Origin: Acidovorax sp.
Lineage (GTDB): Bacteria; Pseudomonadota; Gammaproteobacteria; Burkholderiales; Burkholderiaceae_C
NCBI GenBank assembly: GCA_018780365.1
Contig: JADMJR010000210.1
Coordinates: forward strand, 1-64,000
DNA: 64,000 nucleotides
Reading direction: 5' to 3'
Each line of letters starts with the position of its first letter. Within the stretch, counting starts at the first letter, position 1. The notes under the pieces are model-generated. The model had not been told where the DNA came from and ran no database searches. It worked only from the letters and a program-made list of their open reading frames with translations. Shown here one piece after another: positions 1-10,617 of the stretch. The position numbers were made by a program, and so were the translations under genes.

Positions 1-198
1 GACCCGCGCGATGGCGCGCGGGTGGTGCTGTGGTCCTGCTCGGGCTCGCGCAGCCAGAGCTGGAGCACCCGGGGCGGGCAGATCGTGAGCCAGCTCACCG
101 GCAAATGCCTGGACGTGGAGGCTGGGCAGGTTCGCCCGGGCGCACATACCATGGTCTGGCCTTGCAACCGCAGCCCCAGCCAGCGCTGGTGGTGGTAA
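1..198 (+). CDS. C-terminal end of a ricin-type (QxW) lectin-domain protein, partial
   Basis: The frame is open at the left edge and stops at TAA 196-198, leaving 65 visible residues. GKCLDVEAG, followed later by NRSPSQRWWW, and the earlier SQSWST, are the pattern of ricin B-type beta-trefoil repeats (a C-x-D strand, then a QxW-like end). Such domains bind carbohydrate and usually sit at the C-terminus of secreted hydrolases. The catalytic part, if there is one, lies outside the window, so the full function cannot be stated. Confidence 0.75.
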   Translation, partial: DPRDGARVVLWSCSGSRSQSWSTRGGQIVSQLTGKCLDVEAGQVRPGAHTMVWPCNRSPSQRWWW

Positions 199-208
199 GG
201 AGTGCGTG

Positions 209-724
209 ATGATGATGAAAAAGACCGTTCACCGCATCTGCGCAGCCACCTGCGCTCTGGCCTCGCTGGCCTTCCTGGCTGTTGCCCCGGCAGCCCACGC
301 AGCCGATGCCCCCGTGACATCACCCACAGCCCCGGCCCGCCCCGCAAAAGCAGGCCCCCACCAGGCGGCCAGGCCCCTTGCCGACCGCCTCCAGGCCATT
401 TGTTCATCGGCCGACCTCAACCACGATGGAAACGTGTCGCTGGACGAGTTCCACCAGGACATCGTGCAGAGCTGGCACAGCCTGGGGCCCGATGCACAGG
501 GCTATGTGCACTTGGATCAACTGGGCCAGGTGCCCCGCATCGGCAAGGGCGCGCTGCGGCGGCTGGCTGCCGCCGACAAGGACGCAGATGGCAAGCTGTC
601 CTTCTCGGAGGTGGTGCAGGCGCGCATGGCCTACTTCGAGGCGGCTGACGGCAACCAGGACGATGCCTTGTCCCTACAGGAATGCATCGCCTACGAGCGC
701 CAGCGGCGCCGCCAGCCTCAGTAA
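209..724 (+). CDS. Exported EF-hand calcium-binding protein
   Basis: 171 residues. A signal peptide (KK then a hydrophobic run ending AAHA, cleavage near residue 31) places the mature protein in the periplasm or outside. Three 12-residue EF-hand loops are clear: DLNHDGNVSLDE (69-80), DKDADGKLSFSE (123-134) and DGNQDDALSLQE (147-158). A degenerate fourth lies near 95-106. A run GTG-ATG-ATG-ATG offers several starts; ATG 209 is chosen because AGGAG at 198-202 is then 6 nt away. It begins 10 nt after the lectin gene, so the two may be co-transcribed. A calcium sensor or buffer role is inferred from the family; no partner is visible. Confidence 0.85.
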   Translation: MMMKKTVHRICAATCALASLAFLAVAPAAHAADAPVTSPTAPARPAKAGPHQAARPLADRLQAICSSADLNHDGNVSLDEFHQDIVQSWHSLGPDAQGYVHLDQLGQVPRIGKGALRRLAAADKDADGKLSFSEVVQARMAYFEAADGNQDDALSLQECIAYERQRRRQPQ

Positions 725-947
725 ACCATGGACGATGGGGGTGCACCGAGCCCCGCACTGTCTTGCCTTTTTGGAGGGCATGCTGAGGCAGCGCGGGGTT
801 CTGCTCGCAACGGCGCCCACGCCTTGGATAATCCGTGGGGCCACCGACCAGACTCTCTGCGGGCGGGGCCGGAGGCACCCTTGTGGTCCTAGGCCCTGTA
901 CCGCGCCGCCCTCCTCCGCTGCTTTTGTGATCTTCATCCCCCATTCC

Positions 948-2336
948 ATGTCCCAGGCCTTTCGCAACACCCTGCTTTCCCTGCGCGATCTGATCGTGTC
1001 CGCTGGTCCTCTCGCTTTTCTGGCGGTGGGGCTGCTGGCGCTGGCTTACTGGTGGCTCAACCCCAATCCGCCCAAGACTGTGACCCTGGCCACAGGGCCT
1101 GCGCAAAGCGCCTACGAAGAGTTTGGCAAGCGCTACCAGAAGGCACTCGCAGTGGACGGTATCGAGGTGGTGCTGTTGCCCAGCGAGGGCTCATCGCACA
1201 ACCTTCAACTTCTGCGCGAAGGCAAGGCGGATGTGGCGTTTGTGCAGGGCGGAACCGCCGAACTCCTGCCCGGCGACCCCGACGAACTGCTGTCGCTGGG
1301 CAACCTGTTTGTGGAGCCCGTCTGGCTGTTCTACCGCACGGAGACGGCGCAGCGTATGTACAACATGCCCAGGCTCGATGGCCTGCGGCAGTTGCGTGGC
1401 CTGCACGTGAACGTGGGCTCGCAGGGCAGCGGCGTGCCCACACTGATGGAGCGCCTGCTGGAGGCCAACAAGGTGGAACGTGGCGCGGTGAAGCTCTCGC
1501 GCCTGGACCAGACCCCCGCCACCGTGGACTTCCTGGCGGGCAAGCTCGATGCGCTGGTGTTTGCCTCGGCACCCGAGTCCTTGATGGTGCAAATGCTGCT
1601 GCAAACGCCGGGCGTCCAGTTGCTGGACTTTGCACAGCACGAAGCCTATGCGCGGCGCTTTCCGTTCCTGACACCCGTTACCCTGCCCCGAGGCGTAGTG
1701 GACCTGGCCACCAATGTGCCCACGCGGGACGTGCGGCTGGTGGCATCCACCACCTCGTTGCTGGCGCGCGAAGGTACACACCCGGCCCTGCTGACGCTGT
1801 TTGCGCAGAACGCGCAGAAGCTGCACGGCGGTGCCGGCTGGTTCAACCGCGCGCGCGAGTTCCCCAACGCGCGCAACAGCGAGCTGCCCATTGCCAAGGA
1901 AGGCGACCGCGCGATGAACGAGGCCGTGCCCATGCTGCAGCGCTACCTGCCATTCTGGATCGCCAACCTGATCGAACGCATGTGGCTGGTGCTGGGTATC
2001 TTGTTGGCCATCATGCTGCCGCTGTCACGTATCGTGCCGCCGCTGTACCAGTTCCGCGTGCGCTCGCGCGTGTTCCGCTGGTACGGCCGCCTGCGCGAGG
2101 TCGAGAACGACCTGGAGGCCGGCAAGACCGACACGGCAGAACTGCTCAAGGCCCTGAGCGCGCTAGAGGCACAGGCCGAAAAGGTGAGCGTGCCACTGTC
2201 CTATGCCGATGAGTTGTATGCCCTGCGCAACCACATTCACCTGGTGCGCAAGAAGCTGCTGCGGGCCTCGGAAGGGAATGCTGGCGAGAATGCCGGGGAA
2301 TCACAGCCCGCACCCGAAAGGACTGCAGCGCCCTGA
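948..2336 (+). CDS. TAXI family TRAP-type solute-binding protein with membrane anchors
   Basis: 462 residues from ATG 948; the longer upstream reading frame lacks protein-like composition. An N-terminal membrane segment (about 17-34) is followed by a periplasmic binding domain with the TAXI hallmarks TVTLATGPAQSAYEEFGKRY and GKADVAFVQGG. A second hydrophobic segment lies near 350-370, then a charged cytoplasmic tail predicted to form helices (EVENDLEAGKTDTAELLKAL). TAXI proteins normally feed TRAP transporters, but no TRAP permease is next to this gene. The double-anchored form is a known orphan type in Burkholderiales. Substrate unknown. Confidence 0.85.
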   Translation: MSQAFRNTLLSLRDLIVSAGPLAFLAVGLLALAYWWLNPNPPKTVTLATGPAQSAYEEFGKRYQKALAVDGIEVVLLPSEGSSHNLQLLREGKADVAFVQGGTAELLPGDPDELLSLGNLFVEPVWLFYRTETAQRMYNMPRLDGLRQLRGLHVNVGSQGSGVPTLMERLLEANKVERGAVKLSRLDQTPATVDFLAGKLDALVFASAPESLMVQMLLQTPGVQLLDFAQHEAYARRFPFLTPVTLPRGVVDLATNVPTRDVRLVASTTSLLAREGTHPALLTLFAQNAQKLHGGAGWFNRAREFPNARNSELPIAKEGDRAMNEAVPMLQRYLPFWIANLIERMWLVLGILLAIMLPLSRIVPPLYQFRVRSRVFRWYGRLREVENDLEAGKTDTAELLKALSALEAQAEKVSVPLSYADELYALRNHIHLVRKKLLRASEGNAGENAGESQPAPERTAAP

Positions 2337-2373
2337 CGCTCACCAAGGCTAAACCCGAGCCCTCAACCAGAAC

Positions 2374-4902
2374 TCAGCGGCCTTTGGATGATTTGGAGCC
2401 CGAGGTGGATGTCAGCGGCGCCGACTTGGACAATGGCGCCACCTTCGAGCTGGAGGATGACCGCACCCCCAAGGCGCGCGCGTCAGAGGCTTTGCGCTCA
2501 GCGCCGCCCACCTCACTGGCTGCATCCCCCGACCGGCTCACCACCTTGGCAGGTCTGGGGGGCTGAGCAGGCACCACGCGCAACGAGCCTTCCCGGGCCA
2601 ACTTGTCGCGCATTCGACGCGTCATGGACTGGGTGCTGGCGTCTGCCGCCGTGAACAGGAACAGCGTGCCGTGGGGGCTGGCCCAGGTGAGCTGCGTACG
2701 CACCACGCGCCCATTGGTCACCAGCTCGACCCAGGCACCCATCACAAAATCGGCATAGGGATCTGGCACCTCTACCGGCGGCGTGGCACTGTCGCCCTCC
2801 GCCCCGGGTACAGAGAGTGGCGCTTGCGCCGACTCGGATTCGGACATGTCCGGCACCACCTCGGCAACATCGACCACCGGTTCGGCCGGCGCAGGCGCAG
2901 GCTTTTCAAAAGCCTCCTGGTGCAAGCCCACCAGACGCTGCAACAAGGCGCTGGTCTGGACGGCCGGATAGTTGATGGTCTTGAGGCCCTTGCGCAACTT
3001 GGCCAGCAGGCCCGGGATGGATTCGTTGAGCCTATCAGGCTCCTGCCGGGTCAGGCTGGGCTGGGCGCTCCAGAGCAACACGGGCACCAGTGCCAGATAG
3101 CCGCCAGGGTCATCCTTGCCATCATCGTCCTTCATCACCTGGGCCAGGGCGATCACGTCAGCCCATGGGCCAGCCGCGAAATCCAGGATGTCGGCAGGTA
3201 CCTGCTCCAGGTCTGGCAGCCTGCGGATATCAGCGGCCACCTTTTCGGCCAACAGTTCACGCTGCTCGGCGTGCAAGCGGGCCTTCTCCTCCGCCTCCTG
3301 CTGCGCCTTGATTTTCTGCTCCTGCGCGTCCCAAGCCGACTGCAAAGCCTTGAGCACAGTGTCGAAGGGACCCGCGTCCTTGATCTCGTTGACGGACAGG
3401 TGTCCCACGGCCTCCGTCACCAGCCGCATGAAGCGGCTGAAGCCCGGTGCGGCCTCGGTGGTAAAGGCCAGGCTGCGCTGCGTCAACTCGTCGAGCAAAC
3501 GGCGGGCAGGATGGGTACCGTCCGTGAAAAACCGTCCGTCGTGGTGTACCAACTGCTTGAGTGCGGGCTCCAGGCTTTTGACTGCCTGCTGCACCGGGGG
3601 CAGCAAACGCGCATCCTGCGCGATGTTCGCCATCATGCGGCCCACCACTTCCACAGCCATGGCTGTGGACTGTGTTGCAGCCTCCATCGGCATGGAGGCA
3701 TATACCACCGGCGCCACTCCCGCCCCTCGCCACCCCGACAACGGCACGGGCAGAGAGCCCGGCTGACTTGCACTGCCACTACCAGCCAGGCGCCCCACCA
3801 AGCGCTCCAGCTGAGCCATGTCTTCAATGGCTTCGGCCACAACACCCGACGGGTAGTAAGCACCGGCCACCGACGACTGGGCGCTGGCCATACCTGCGCG
3901 CGGGTCCACCCCGCCGGGCTGCCCCGCCATGGGTTGCACAGGCATCGACCCGTAAACGGGGGGAGCAAACGGATCACCACCCGCCAGCATCTGGCGCAGG
4001 ATGCCCACCGTCAGCAGCGCCTCTTCGGCGGCATCCGCCGGCACCATGGGCACCATCGGCCCTTGTTGGGAATCGCCACTCCACCCCGTGGATGGGCCCA
4101 CGCCACGGCCATAGCCTGTATTGCCATAGTCGCCCATGGGCGTATTCATCGAATGGCCATAACCTGAATAACCGCTGCCATACCCAGTTCCGGGCCCCCC
4201 ATAGCCCGTGCCCGGACCACCGCTGCGCCCGCCGCCACCCGAGGGCGTCCCCAGCACGGCGTACCCGACGGGCTCCACACCATGCTCCCGCAGGGCCTTG
4301 GCGGTGTTCTTGTATTCCTCCACCAGCAGCTTGCCCAGCAGGTCGCGCATGTGCTGCATCCAGAGTTGCCGGATTTCGGGTGACACGCCGGTGTCACTCA
4401 CCACCTGCTGCAGAGCCCGGATATAGCTTTCAGGCCGCAGTGGGTTGCGCTCGGGCTGCACGCTGCGCAGGCCTTGGGCGGCACTGACCAAGGTATTGAG
4501 TTCAGCCAGCACGGCATCGGTGGCATGCAGGGCCGATTGCTGCGCCTTGGAGAGCTCCACCTGCGCCAGCATTTCGTTTTCGTCCATGAGCGACAGCTCA
4601 CCGAAATCCATGCCGGTGTCATCGGTCGAACTGCGCCCTTTGGCCGTGGAAGGCCCTTCCGCAAAGATCTCCAGCAGTGCCATAGGGTAGCCCTTGACCA
4701 GAGCCGCCTCGTGCTGGTTCAGAAAGCGCAGGCTGTCACTGATCAGGTTGCGCTGCTGGATGTTGCGGCTGCCTGACTCCTCCCCTGTCAAAGCCCCTTG
4801 CGTGACTTTGACCAGTTGCACCATCAGTGCCTCGCCCCCGCGAACGGCGTTGACAACGCAGGCGCGAAACACGGTTCTCAAACGCGATGCGGACAGGGAC
4901 AT
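2374..4902 (-). CDS. DUF1631 family protein
   Basis: 842 residues, start ATG 4902. The C-terminal part carries the DUF1631 signature (GAWVELVTNGRVVRTQLTWA, then SPHGTLFLFTAAD and MTRRMRDKLAREGSLRVV). A Gly/Tyr/Ser-rich low-complexity stretch around residues 220-285 separates it from a helical N-terminal half. DUF1631 proteins are common in beta- and gammaproteobacteria; their biochemical role is not established, and I do not infer one. The gene is convergent with the TAXI gene, with 37 nt between stops, and lies downstream of ettA on the same strand. Confidence 0.85.
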   Translation of the reverse strand: MSLSASRLRTVFRACVVNAVRGGEALMVQLVKVTQGALTGEESGSRNIQQRNLISDSLRFLNQHEAALVKGYPMALLEIFAEGPSTAKGRSSTDDTGMDFGELSLMDENEMLAQVELSKAQQSALHATDAVLAELNTLVSAAQGLRSVQPERNPLRPESYIRALQQVVSDTGVSPEIRQLWMQHMRDLLGKLLVEEYKNTAKALREHGVEPVGYAVLGTPSGGGGRSGGPGTGYGGPGTGYGSGYSGYGHSMNTPMGDYGNTGYGRGVGPSTGWSGDSQQGPMVPMVPADAAEEALLTVGILRQMLAGGDPFAPPVYGSMPVQPMAGQPGGVDPRAGMASAQSSVAGAYYPSGVVAEAIEDMAQLERLVGRLAGSGSASQPGSLPVPLSGWRGAGVAPVVYASMPMEAATQSTAMAVEVVGRMMANIAQDARLLPPVQQAVKSLEPALKQLVHHDGRFFTDGTHPARRLLDELTQRSLAFTTEAAPGFSRFMRLVTEAVGHLSVNEIKDAGPFDTVLKALQSAWDAQEQKIKAQQEAEEKARLHAEQRELLAEKVAADIRRLPDLEQVPADILDFAAGPWADVIALAQVMKDDDGKDDPGGYLALVPVLLWSAQPSLTRQEPDRLNESIPGLLAKLRKGLKTINYPAVQTSALLQRLVGLHQEAFEKPAPAPAEPVVDVAEVVPDMSESESAQAPLSVPGAEGDSATPPVEVPDPYADFVMGAWVELVTNGRVVRTQLTWASPHGTLFLFTAADASTQSMTRRMRDKLAREGSLRVVPAQPPRPAKVVSRSGDAASEVGGAERKASDARALGVRSSSSSKVAPLSKSAPLTSTSGSKSSKGR

Positions 4903-4958
4903 GGTGGGGAGGGATCGGACAGCGGGTTTCCAGATGCAATGCTACTTGAGCTGACGCC

Positions 4959-6620
<1,662 letters not shown>

Positions 6621-6870
6621 TTGCTTATGTCTTAAACCTGCGAAAGTGGGCAGAAGAAATTCTGCGTGCAAACCGAGATTATCGGGCCATGCGACAATAC
6701 CCACCGTAGCGGGCTCCAGTTGCCCGTCACATCAGCACACTGCTGGGGACGAAAGAAGCAACGCTTCCGGGCTCCCAATCCTGAACCTCATCAGCCTGAG
6801 ACTGGCTCGACAACCCCCCGGTTGTACGACAGGCCGATACCCAGCGCCCCGGACGGGCGCATCCAAAGAC

Positions 6871-8712
6871 ATGACATTTGACGAACTGAACCTGGCTCCT
6901 GCCATCCTGAAGGCCGTGCACGAAACGGGCTACGAAACCCCCACGCCCATTCAGGCCCAGGCCATTCCCGCCGTGCTCGCAGGCCACGACCTGCTGGCTG
7001 GCGCGCAGACTGGCACCGGCAAGACCGCCGCGTTCACCCTTCCCATGCTGCACCGCCTTTCGCAAAGCGCTGCCCCCAAGAACAAGTTCGGCGGCAAGGG
7101 CATCCGCGCCCTGGTGCTGACCCCCACCCGTGAACTCGCGGCCCAGGTGGAAGAATCCGTACGCGAATACGGCAAATACCTCGACATCAACTCCACCGTC
7201 GTCTTCGGCGGCGTGGGCATGAACCCGCAGATCGACCGCATCAAACGCGGCGTGGACATCCTGGTGGCCACCCCCGGCCGCCTGCTGGACCTGCAGCAAC
7301 AGGGTTTCCTGGACCTGTCCACCGTGCAGGTGCTGGTGCTCGACGAAGCCGACCGCATGCTGGACATGGGCTTCATCCACGACGTGAAGAAGGTGCTGGC
7401 CCTGGTGCCCAAGGACAAGCAGAGCCTGCTGTTCTCGGCCACCTTCAGCGATGAAATCCGCGACCTGGCCAACACCCTGCTCAAGAACCCGCAAAGCATC
7501 CAGGTCACGCCCAGCAACACCACCGTGCAGCGCATCACCCAGGTGATCCACCCTGTGGGCCGCGGTAAGAAGAAACAGGTGCTGCTGCACATCATCCAGC
7601 AGCACAACTGGAGCCAGGTGCTGGTGTTCACCCGCACCAAGTTCGGCGCGAACAACGTGGCCGAGTTCCTGACCAAGAACGGCGTTCAGGCCATGGCCTT
7701 GCACGGCAACAAGAGCCAGAGCGCCCGCACGCAGGCATTGGCCGGTTTCAAGAGCGGTGACATCCGTGCCCTGGTGGCCACCGACATCGCCGCGCGCGGC
7801 ATCGACATCGACGAGCTGCCGCACGTCGTGAACTACGAAATCCCCAACGTCTCGGAAGACTACGTGCACCGCATCGGCCGTACGGGTCGCGCCGGTGCAA
7901 CCGGTGAGGCCGTGAGCCTGGTCTGCATGGACGAAGAAGGCTTCATGATGGACATTGAGCGCTTCACCAAGCAGCAGATTCCCGTGCAGATCATCGAAGG
8001 CTTCGGTCCCGACGCTGGCGAGAAAGCCGAGCCCATTGCCATGGGCCGTCAGACCATCTGGGGCGGCGCAGGCAAGCCCCCAAGCCGTGACGTGATGCAG
8101 GCCGCCGCCAAGGCCGCCCGCAGCGAAATGATGGAGCGCATCCGCACCAACAAGGCCGGCCAAGGTGCTGGCGGTGGTGGCGACCGTGGCCCCCGTCCTG
8201 CTGGCGGTGGCAATGGTGGCGGTGGCGGCCGTGGTGGCCGTGCCGGTGGTGGTGCAGCAGCAGGCGGCGGTGGCGGCAATGGTCCGCGCGGCGGCCGTGC
8301 CGGTGCCGGTGCCGGCGGCGGTGGCGGTGGCGGCCAGGGTGGTGGCGGCGCACGCGCTGGCGGCCAGGCTCCTGCACGCGGCCGCTCCGGTGGCGGTGGA
8401 GGTGGCGGCTACGAAGGCGGCAACCGCTACGATGACTCGCAACCCCCACGCGCCAACGCCCACCTGGGCACGCACATGGGCCACGCCAACCCGGGCAACC
8501 GCAGCTCCGGCCATGCAGGTGGCGGCCAGCCCGACCCAATGCGCACCAGTGTGGACAGCATGGGTGGCGGCGGTCGCCGTGGTGGCGGTGGTTATCGTGG
8601 CGGCAACGGAGGAGGTGGCGGCTATGGCGGTGGATCAGGTGCGGGTGGCGGTGGTGGCCGGGGCAACGGGCCTCGTGGGCCGGGCGGTTCTCGCGGCTCT
8701 TTTAACCGCTGA
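6871..8712 (+). CDS. rhlE: DEAD-box ATP-dependent RNA helicase RhlE
   Basis: 613 residues from ATG 6871 ([16 protein letters not shown]). All DEAD-box motifs are visible: Q motif [11 protein letters not shown], motif I AQTGTGKT, Ia [28 protein letters not shown]. The last 190 or so residues are an extreme Gly/Arg-rich tail of RGG type, likely RNA-binding and disordered. RhlE remodels RNA in ribosome assembly and cold adaptation. The final 89 nt also encode the start of the next gene in the +1 frame, with that gene's Shine-Dalgarno written in the glycine codons. Spacing to divergent ettA is 250 nt, presumably holding both promoters. Confidence 0.95.
   Translation: MTFDELNLAPAILKAVHETGYETPTPIQAQAIPAVLAGHDLLAGAQTGTGKTAAFTLPMLHRLSQSAAPKNKFGGKGIRALVLTPTRELAAQVEESVREYGKYLDINSTVVFGGVGMNPQIDRIKRGVDILVATPGRLLDLQQQGFLDLSTVQVLVLDEADRMLDMGFIHDVKKVLALVPKDKQSLLFSATFSDEIRDLANTLLKNPQSIQVTPSNTTVQRITQVIHPVGRGKKKQVLLHIIQQHNWSQVLVFTRTKFGANNVAEFLTKNGVQAMALHGNKSQSARTQALAGFKSGDIRALVATDIAARGIDIDELPHVVNYEIPNVSEDYVHRIGRTGRAGATGEAVSLVCMDEEGFMMDIERFTKQQIPVQIIEGFGPDAGEKAEPIAMGRQTIWGGAGKPPSRDVMQAAAKAARSEMMERIRTNKAGQGAGGGGDRGPRPAGGGNGGGGGRGGRAGGGAAAGGGGGNGPRGGRAGAGAGGGGGGGQGGGGARAGGQAPARGRSGGGGGGGYEGGNRYDDSQPPRANAHLGTHMGHANPGNRSSGHAGGGQPDPMRTSVDSMGGGGRRGGGGYRGGNGGGGGYGGGSGAGGGGGRGNGPRGPGGSRGSFNR
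8608..8616 (+). promoter_or_regulatory. Shine-Dalgarno GGAGGAGGT inside the rhlE tail
   Basis: GGAGGAGGT lies 7 nt before ATG 8624. In the rhlE frame it reads Gly-Gly-Gly using GGA codons, whereas the surrounding glycine codons are almost all GGC or GGT. It decides the start of the overlapping oxidoreductase. Confidence 0.75.
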
Positions 8713-9370
8713 AGCGACGCCCCCGAAGGACGGTGGGGCATCGGCAGCCACGGTGGCCGCCGCCTCTCCGCCCCTGTCATCAGGCAGCCAGGGCACAGCC
8801 GTCGTTCACGTGCTGCATGCCCGCAATCGCCGGCCTCCCGCGCTGAGCCATCCCCGCCTGCAACTGCATGCGGTCGACTTTGCAGACCTGCCGAACCTGC
8901 CACCGGTGGACGATGTCTACATCACCCTGGGCACCACCATCGCAGCAGCGGGCAGCCAGAGCGCTTTTCGTGCGGTGGACTATGACGCGGTGCTGGCCAC
9001 CGCCCGCGCGGCACGCGCCGCCGGAGCCTCTCGCTGTGGCGTGGTCACGGCCATGGGCGCCAACGCGCAGTCGCGCATCTTCTATAACCGGATCAAAGGC
9101 GAAGTCGAACGCGACCTGCAGGGCCTGGGCTTCGCCACCCTGGTCATTGCCCGCCCATCCCTGATGACTGGCGAACGCCAGGCGTTGCAACAGGCAGCAC
9201 GCCCGGCCGAATCTCTCTCCATCCAACTCTTCAAATGGCTGGACCCGGTCATTCCCGCCAACTACCGCGCCCGCCCCGGCGCTGATGTGGGGCGTGCGCT
9301 GGTGCATGCCGTACAGTCAGGCACGGCCGGACTGCATGTGCTGTCGGGCCACGCGCTGCAACCCTACTGA
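8624..9370 (+). CDS. NAD(P)-binding Rossmann-fold oxidoreductase (HTATIP2/NmrA-like), overlapping rhlE
   Basis: 248 residues. The start at 8624 is chosen because it restores the family's beta-alpha-beta dinucleotide motif ([18 protein letters not shown]) and has an ideal ribosome site. A start after rhlE would lose the motif. Further family features: [36 protein letters not shown] with the Y-x3-K pair, and [13 protein letters not shown]. These small atypical SDR proteins act on unknown substrates. The first 89 nt overlap rhlE in another frame, so translation is probably coupled. A low-complexity linker (residues 30-50) follows the first motif. Confidence 0.8.
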   Translation: MAVDQVRVAVVAGATGLVGRAVLAALLTAEATPPKDGGASAATVAAASPPLSSGSQGTAVVHVLHARNRRPPALSHPRLQLHAVDFADLPNLPPVDDVYITLGTTIAAAGSQSAFRAVDYDAVLATARAARAAGASRCGVVTAMGANAQSRIFYNRIKGEVERDLQGLGFATLVIARPSLMTGERQALQQAARPAESLSIQLFKWLDPVIPANYRARPGADVGRALVHAVQSGTAGLHVLSGHALQPY

Positions 9371-9414
9371 ACGGGGGCTGCAGACTTCCTGCCTGAGCCC
9401 ATGTTGCCCGCCCC

Positions 9415-10482
9415 ATGCGCCCCACCGACCTGCCCCAGCCCCTGGCCACCCTGATGGTGGCCACCTGCAATGTGCTGAACCTGGCCAACCCAGGGCGCAT
9501 GTTCTACGAGAACCAGGATCCCTACAGCGCCGCAGAGTTCGAGCGCAAGCTCACTTGGCTGGGGGAACGCTTTCGCATGCTCAACGCCGACGTGCTGGCC
9601 GTGCAGGAGGTCTGGGATGAGGCAGCCTTCAAGGGCGCCCTGGGCCGTGGCGGCCTGCGCTACGACTTTGTGGCCGTTCCAGGTGCCGAAAACGATGCCA
9701 CACGCCACGGCGCCCAGGGAACGCCACGTGTAGGCATCGCCACGCGGCTCAAGGTAGACGCTTTGCAGTCTTTTCCAGACTTCCCCCCGGGTTTTCAGGT
9801 GGACATACCCGGCATCGGCCTGCACACCCGCTTCGAGCGCCCGCCCCTGGTGGCCACGCTGCGCATGAAACATGGGCAGACGCTCAATGTGCTGACCACA
9901 CACCTCAAATCCAAGCGCCCCAAGTTTCTGCAGGATGCGCAGGGCAACCCTGCCGAGGACCGCGACGACCGCAAGGTGATGGCGCTGGCCTCGCTGCGCT
10001 CGCTGATCATGCGGGGTGCTGAGGCCATGGCCCTGCGCTGCCTGGTCATCGACCTGCTGCACCGCACCAACATACCGCTGGTGGTGCTGGGCGATTTCAA
10101 CGACACGCCCGACAGCGTGACCACTCAGCTCATCTGCGCCACCACGGAAATCGCCTACGACCGGTCGGCGCGGGATGTCGCCCTGTTCAACGCCTACGAC
10201 CTTCAGGGCGAGGCCGCGTTGAAGAAGGACGTGGCGTACTCGCACATCCACCAGGGCTCGCCCTCCGTGCTGGACCAGGTCTTGGTCAGCGAGGAGTTCA
10301 TGGCGACCGGACGCAACAGCGTGGGCGACGTGCGCAGGGTGGACTACTTCAACGACCACCTGCACGAAGGCCGCGACCGCACCCGATCAGACCATGGTTT
10401 CGTGCGCGCCTTGCTGCGCCTGAAGATGCAGGCGCCCCCCTCCTCCACAACCCCCTCACCGGCACTGGCGCCATCAACCTGA
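9415..10482 (+). CDS. Endonuclease/exonuclease/phosphatase (EEP) family hydrolase
   Basis: 355 residues. EEP motifs in order: VATCNVLNLANPGR (first Asn), ADVLAVQEVWDEAAF (catalytic Glu), TTHLKSKRPKF, PLVVLGDFNDTPDS (the GDFN core) and a C-terminal RSDHGFVRA with the SDH histidine. There is no signal peptide, so it is probably cytoplasmic. The family hydrolyses phosphodiester bonds in DNA, RNA or small phosphoesters; the substrate cannot be read from sequence. It starts 44 nt after the oxidoreductase, probably in one operon. Confidence 0.85.
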   Translation: MRPTDLPQPLATLMVATCNVLNLANPGRMFYENQDPYSAAEFERKLTWLGERFRMLNADVLAVQEVWDEAAFKGALGRGGLRYDFVAVPGAENDATRHGAQGTPRVGIATRLKVDALQSFPDFPPGFQVDIPGIGLHTRFERPPLVATLRMKHGQTLNVLTTHLKSKRPKFLQDAQGNPAEDRDDRKVMALASLRSLIMRGAEAMALRCLVIDLLHRTNIPLVVLGDFNDTPDSVTTQLICATTEIAYDRSARDVALFNAYDLQGEAALKKDVAYSHIHQGSPSVLDQVLVSEEFMATGRNSVGDVRRVDYFNDHLHEGRDRTRSDHGFVRALLRLKMQAPPSSTTPSPALAPST

Positions 10483-10617
10483 AGGGGCTCGCCGCATTCG
10501 TCGCCGCGTCAACCACCGCTTTGCAACGGGATGTACGCCGACACAGACCCACGGGGATGCGCAGGTAACATCAACGTAACAGACGCCCCTGCGAGGCATC
10601 CATTGGCAGAACACACC

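Noticed and set aside
378-947. Upstream extension of the TAXI protein frame
   Set aside because: The extra 190 codons are a shadow of the EF-hand gene and intergenic DNA; the protein-like part begins at ATG 948.
2671-4167. Long plus-strand open frame opposite the DUF1631 gene
   Set aside because: Antisense shadow: His/Arg/Gln-rich composition and no family motif; the minus strand carries a recognised family.
6727-8514. 595-codon open frame antisense to rhlE
   Set aside because: Results from the GC-rich repetitive rhlE tail; Ala/Thr low complexity with no motif.
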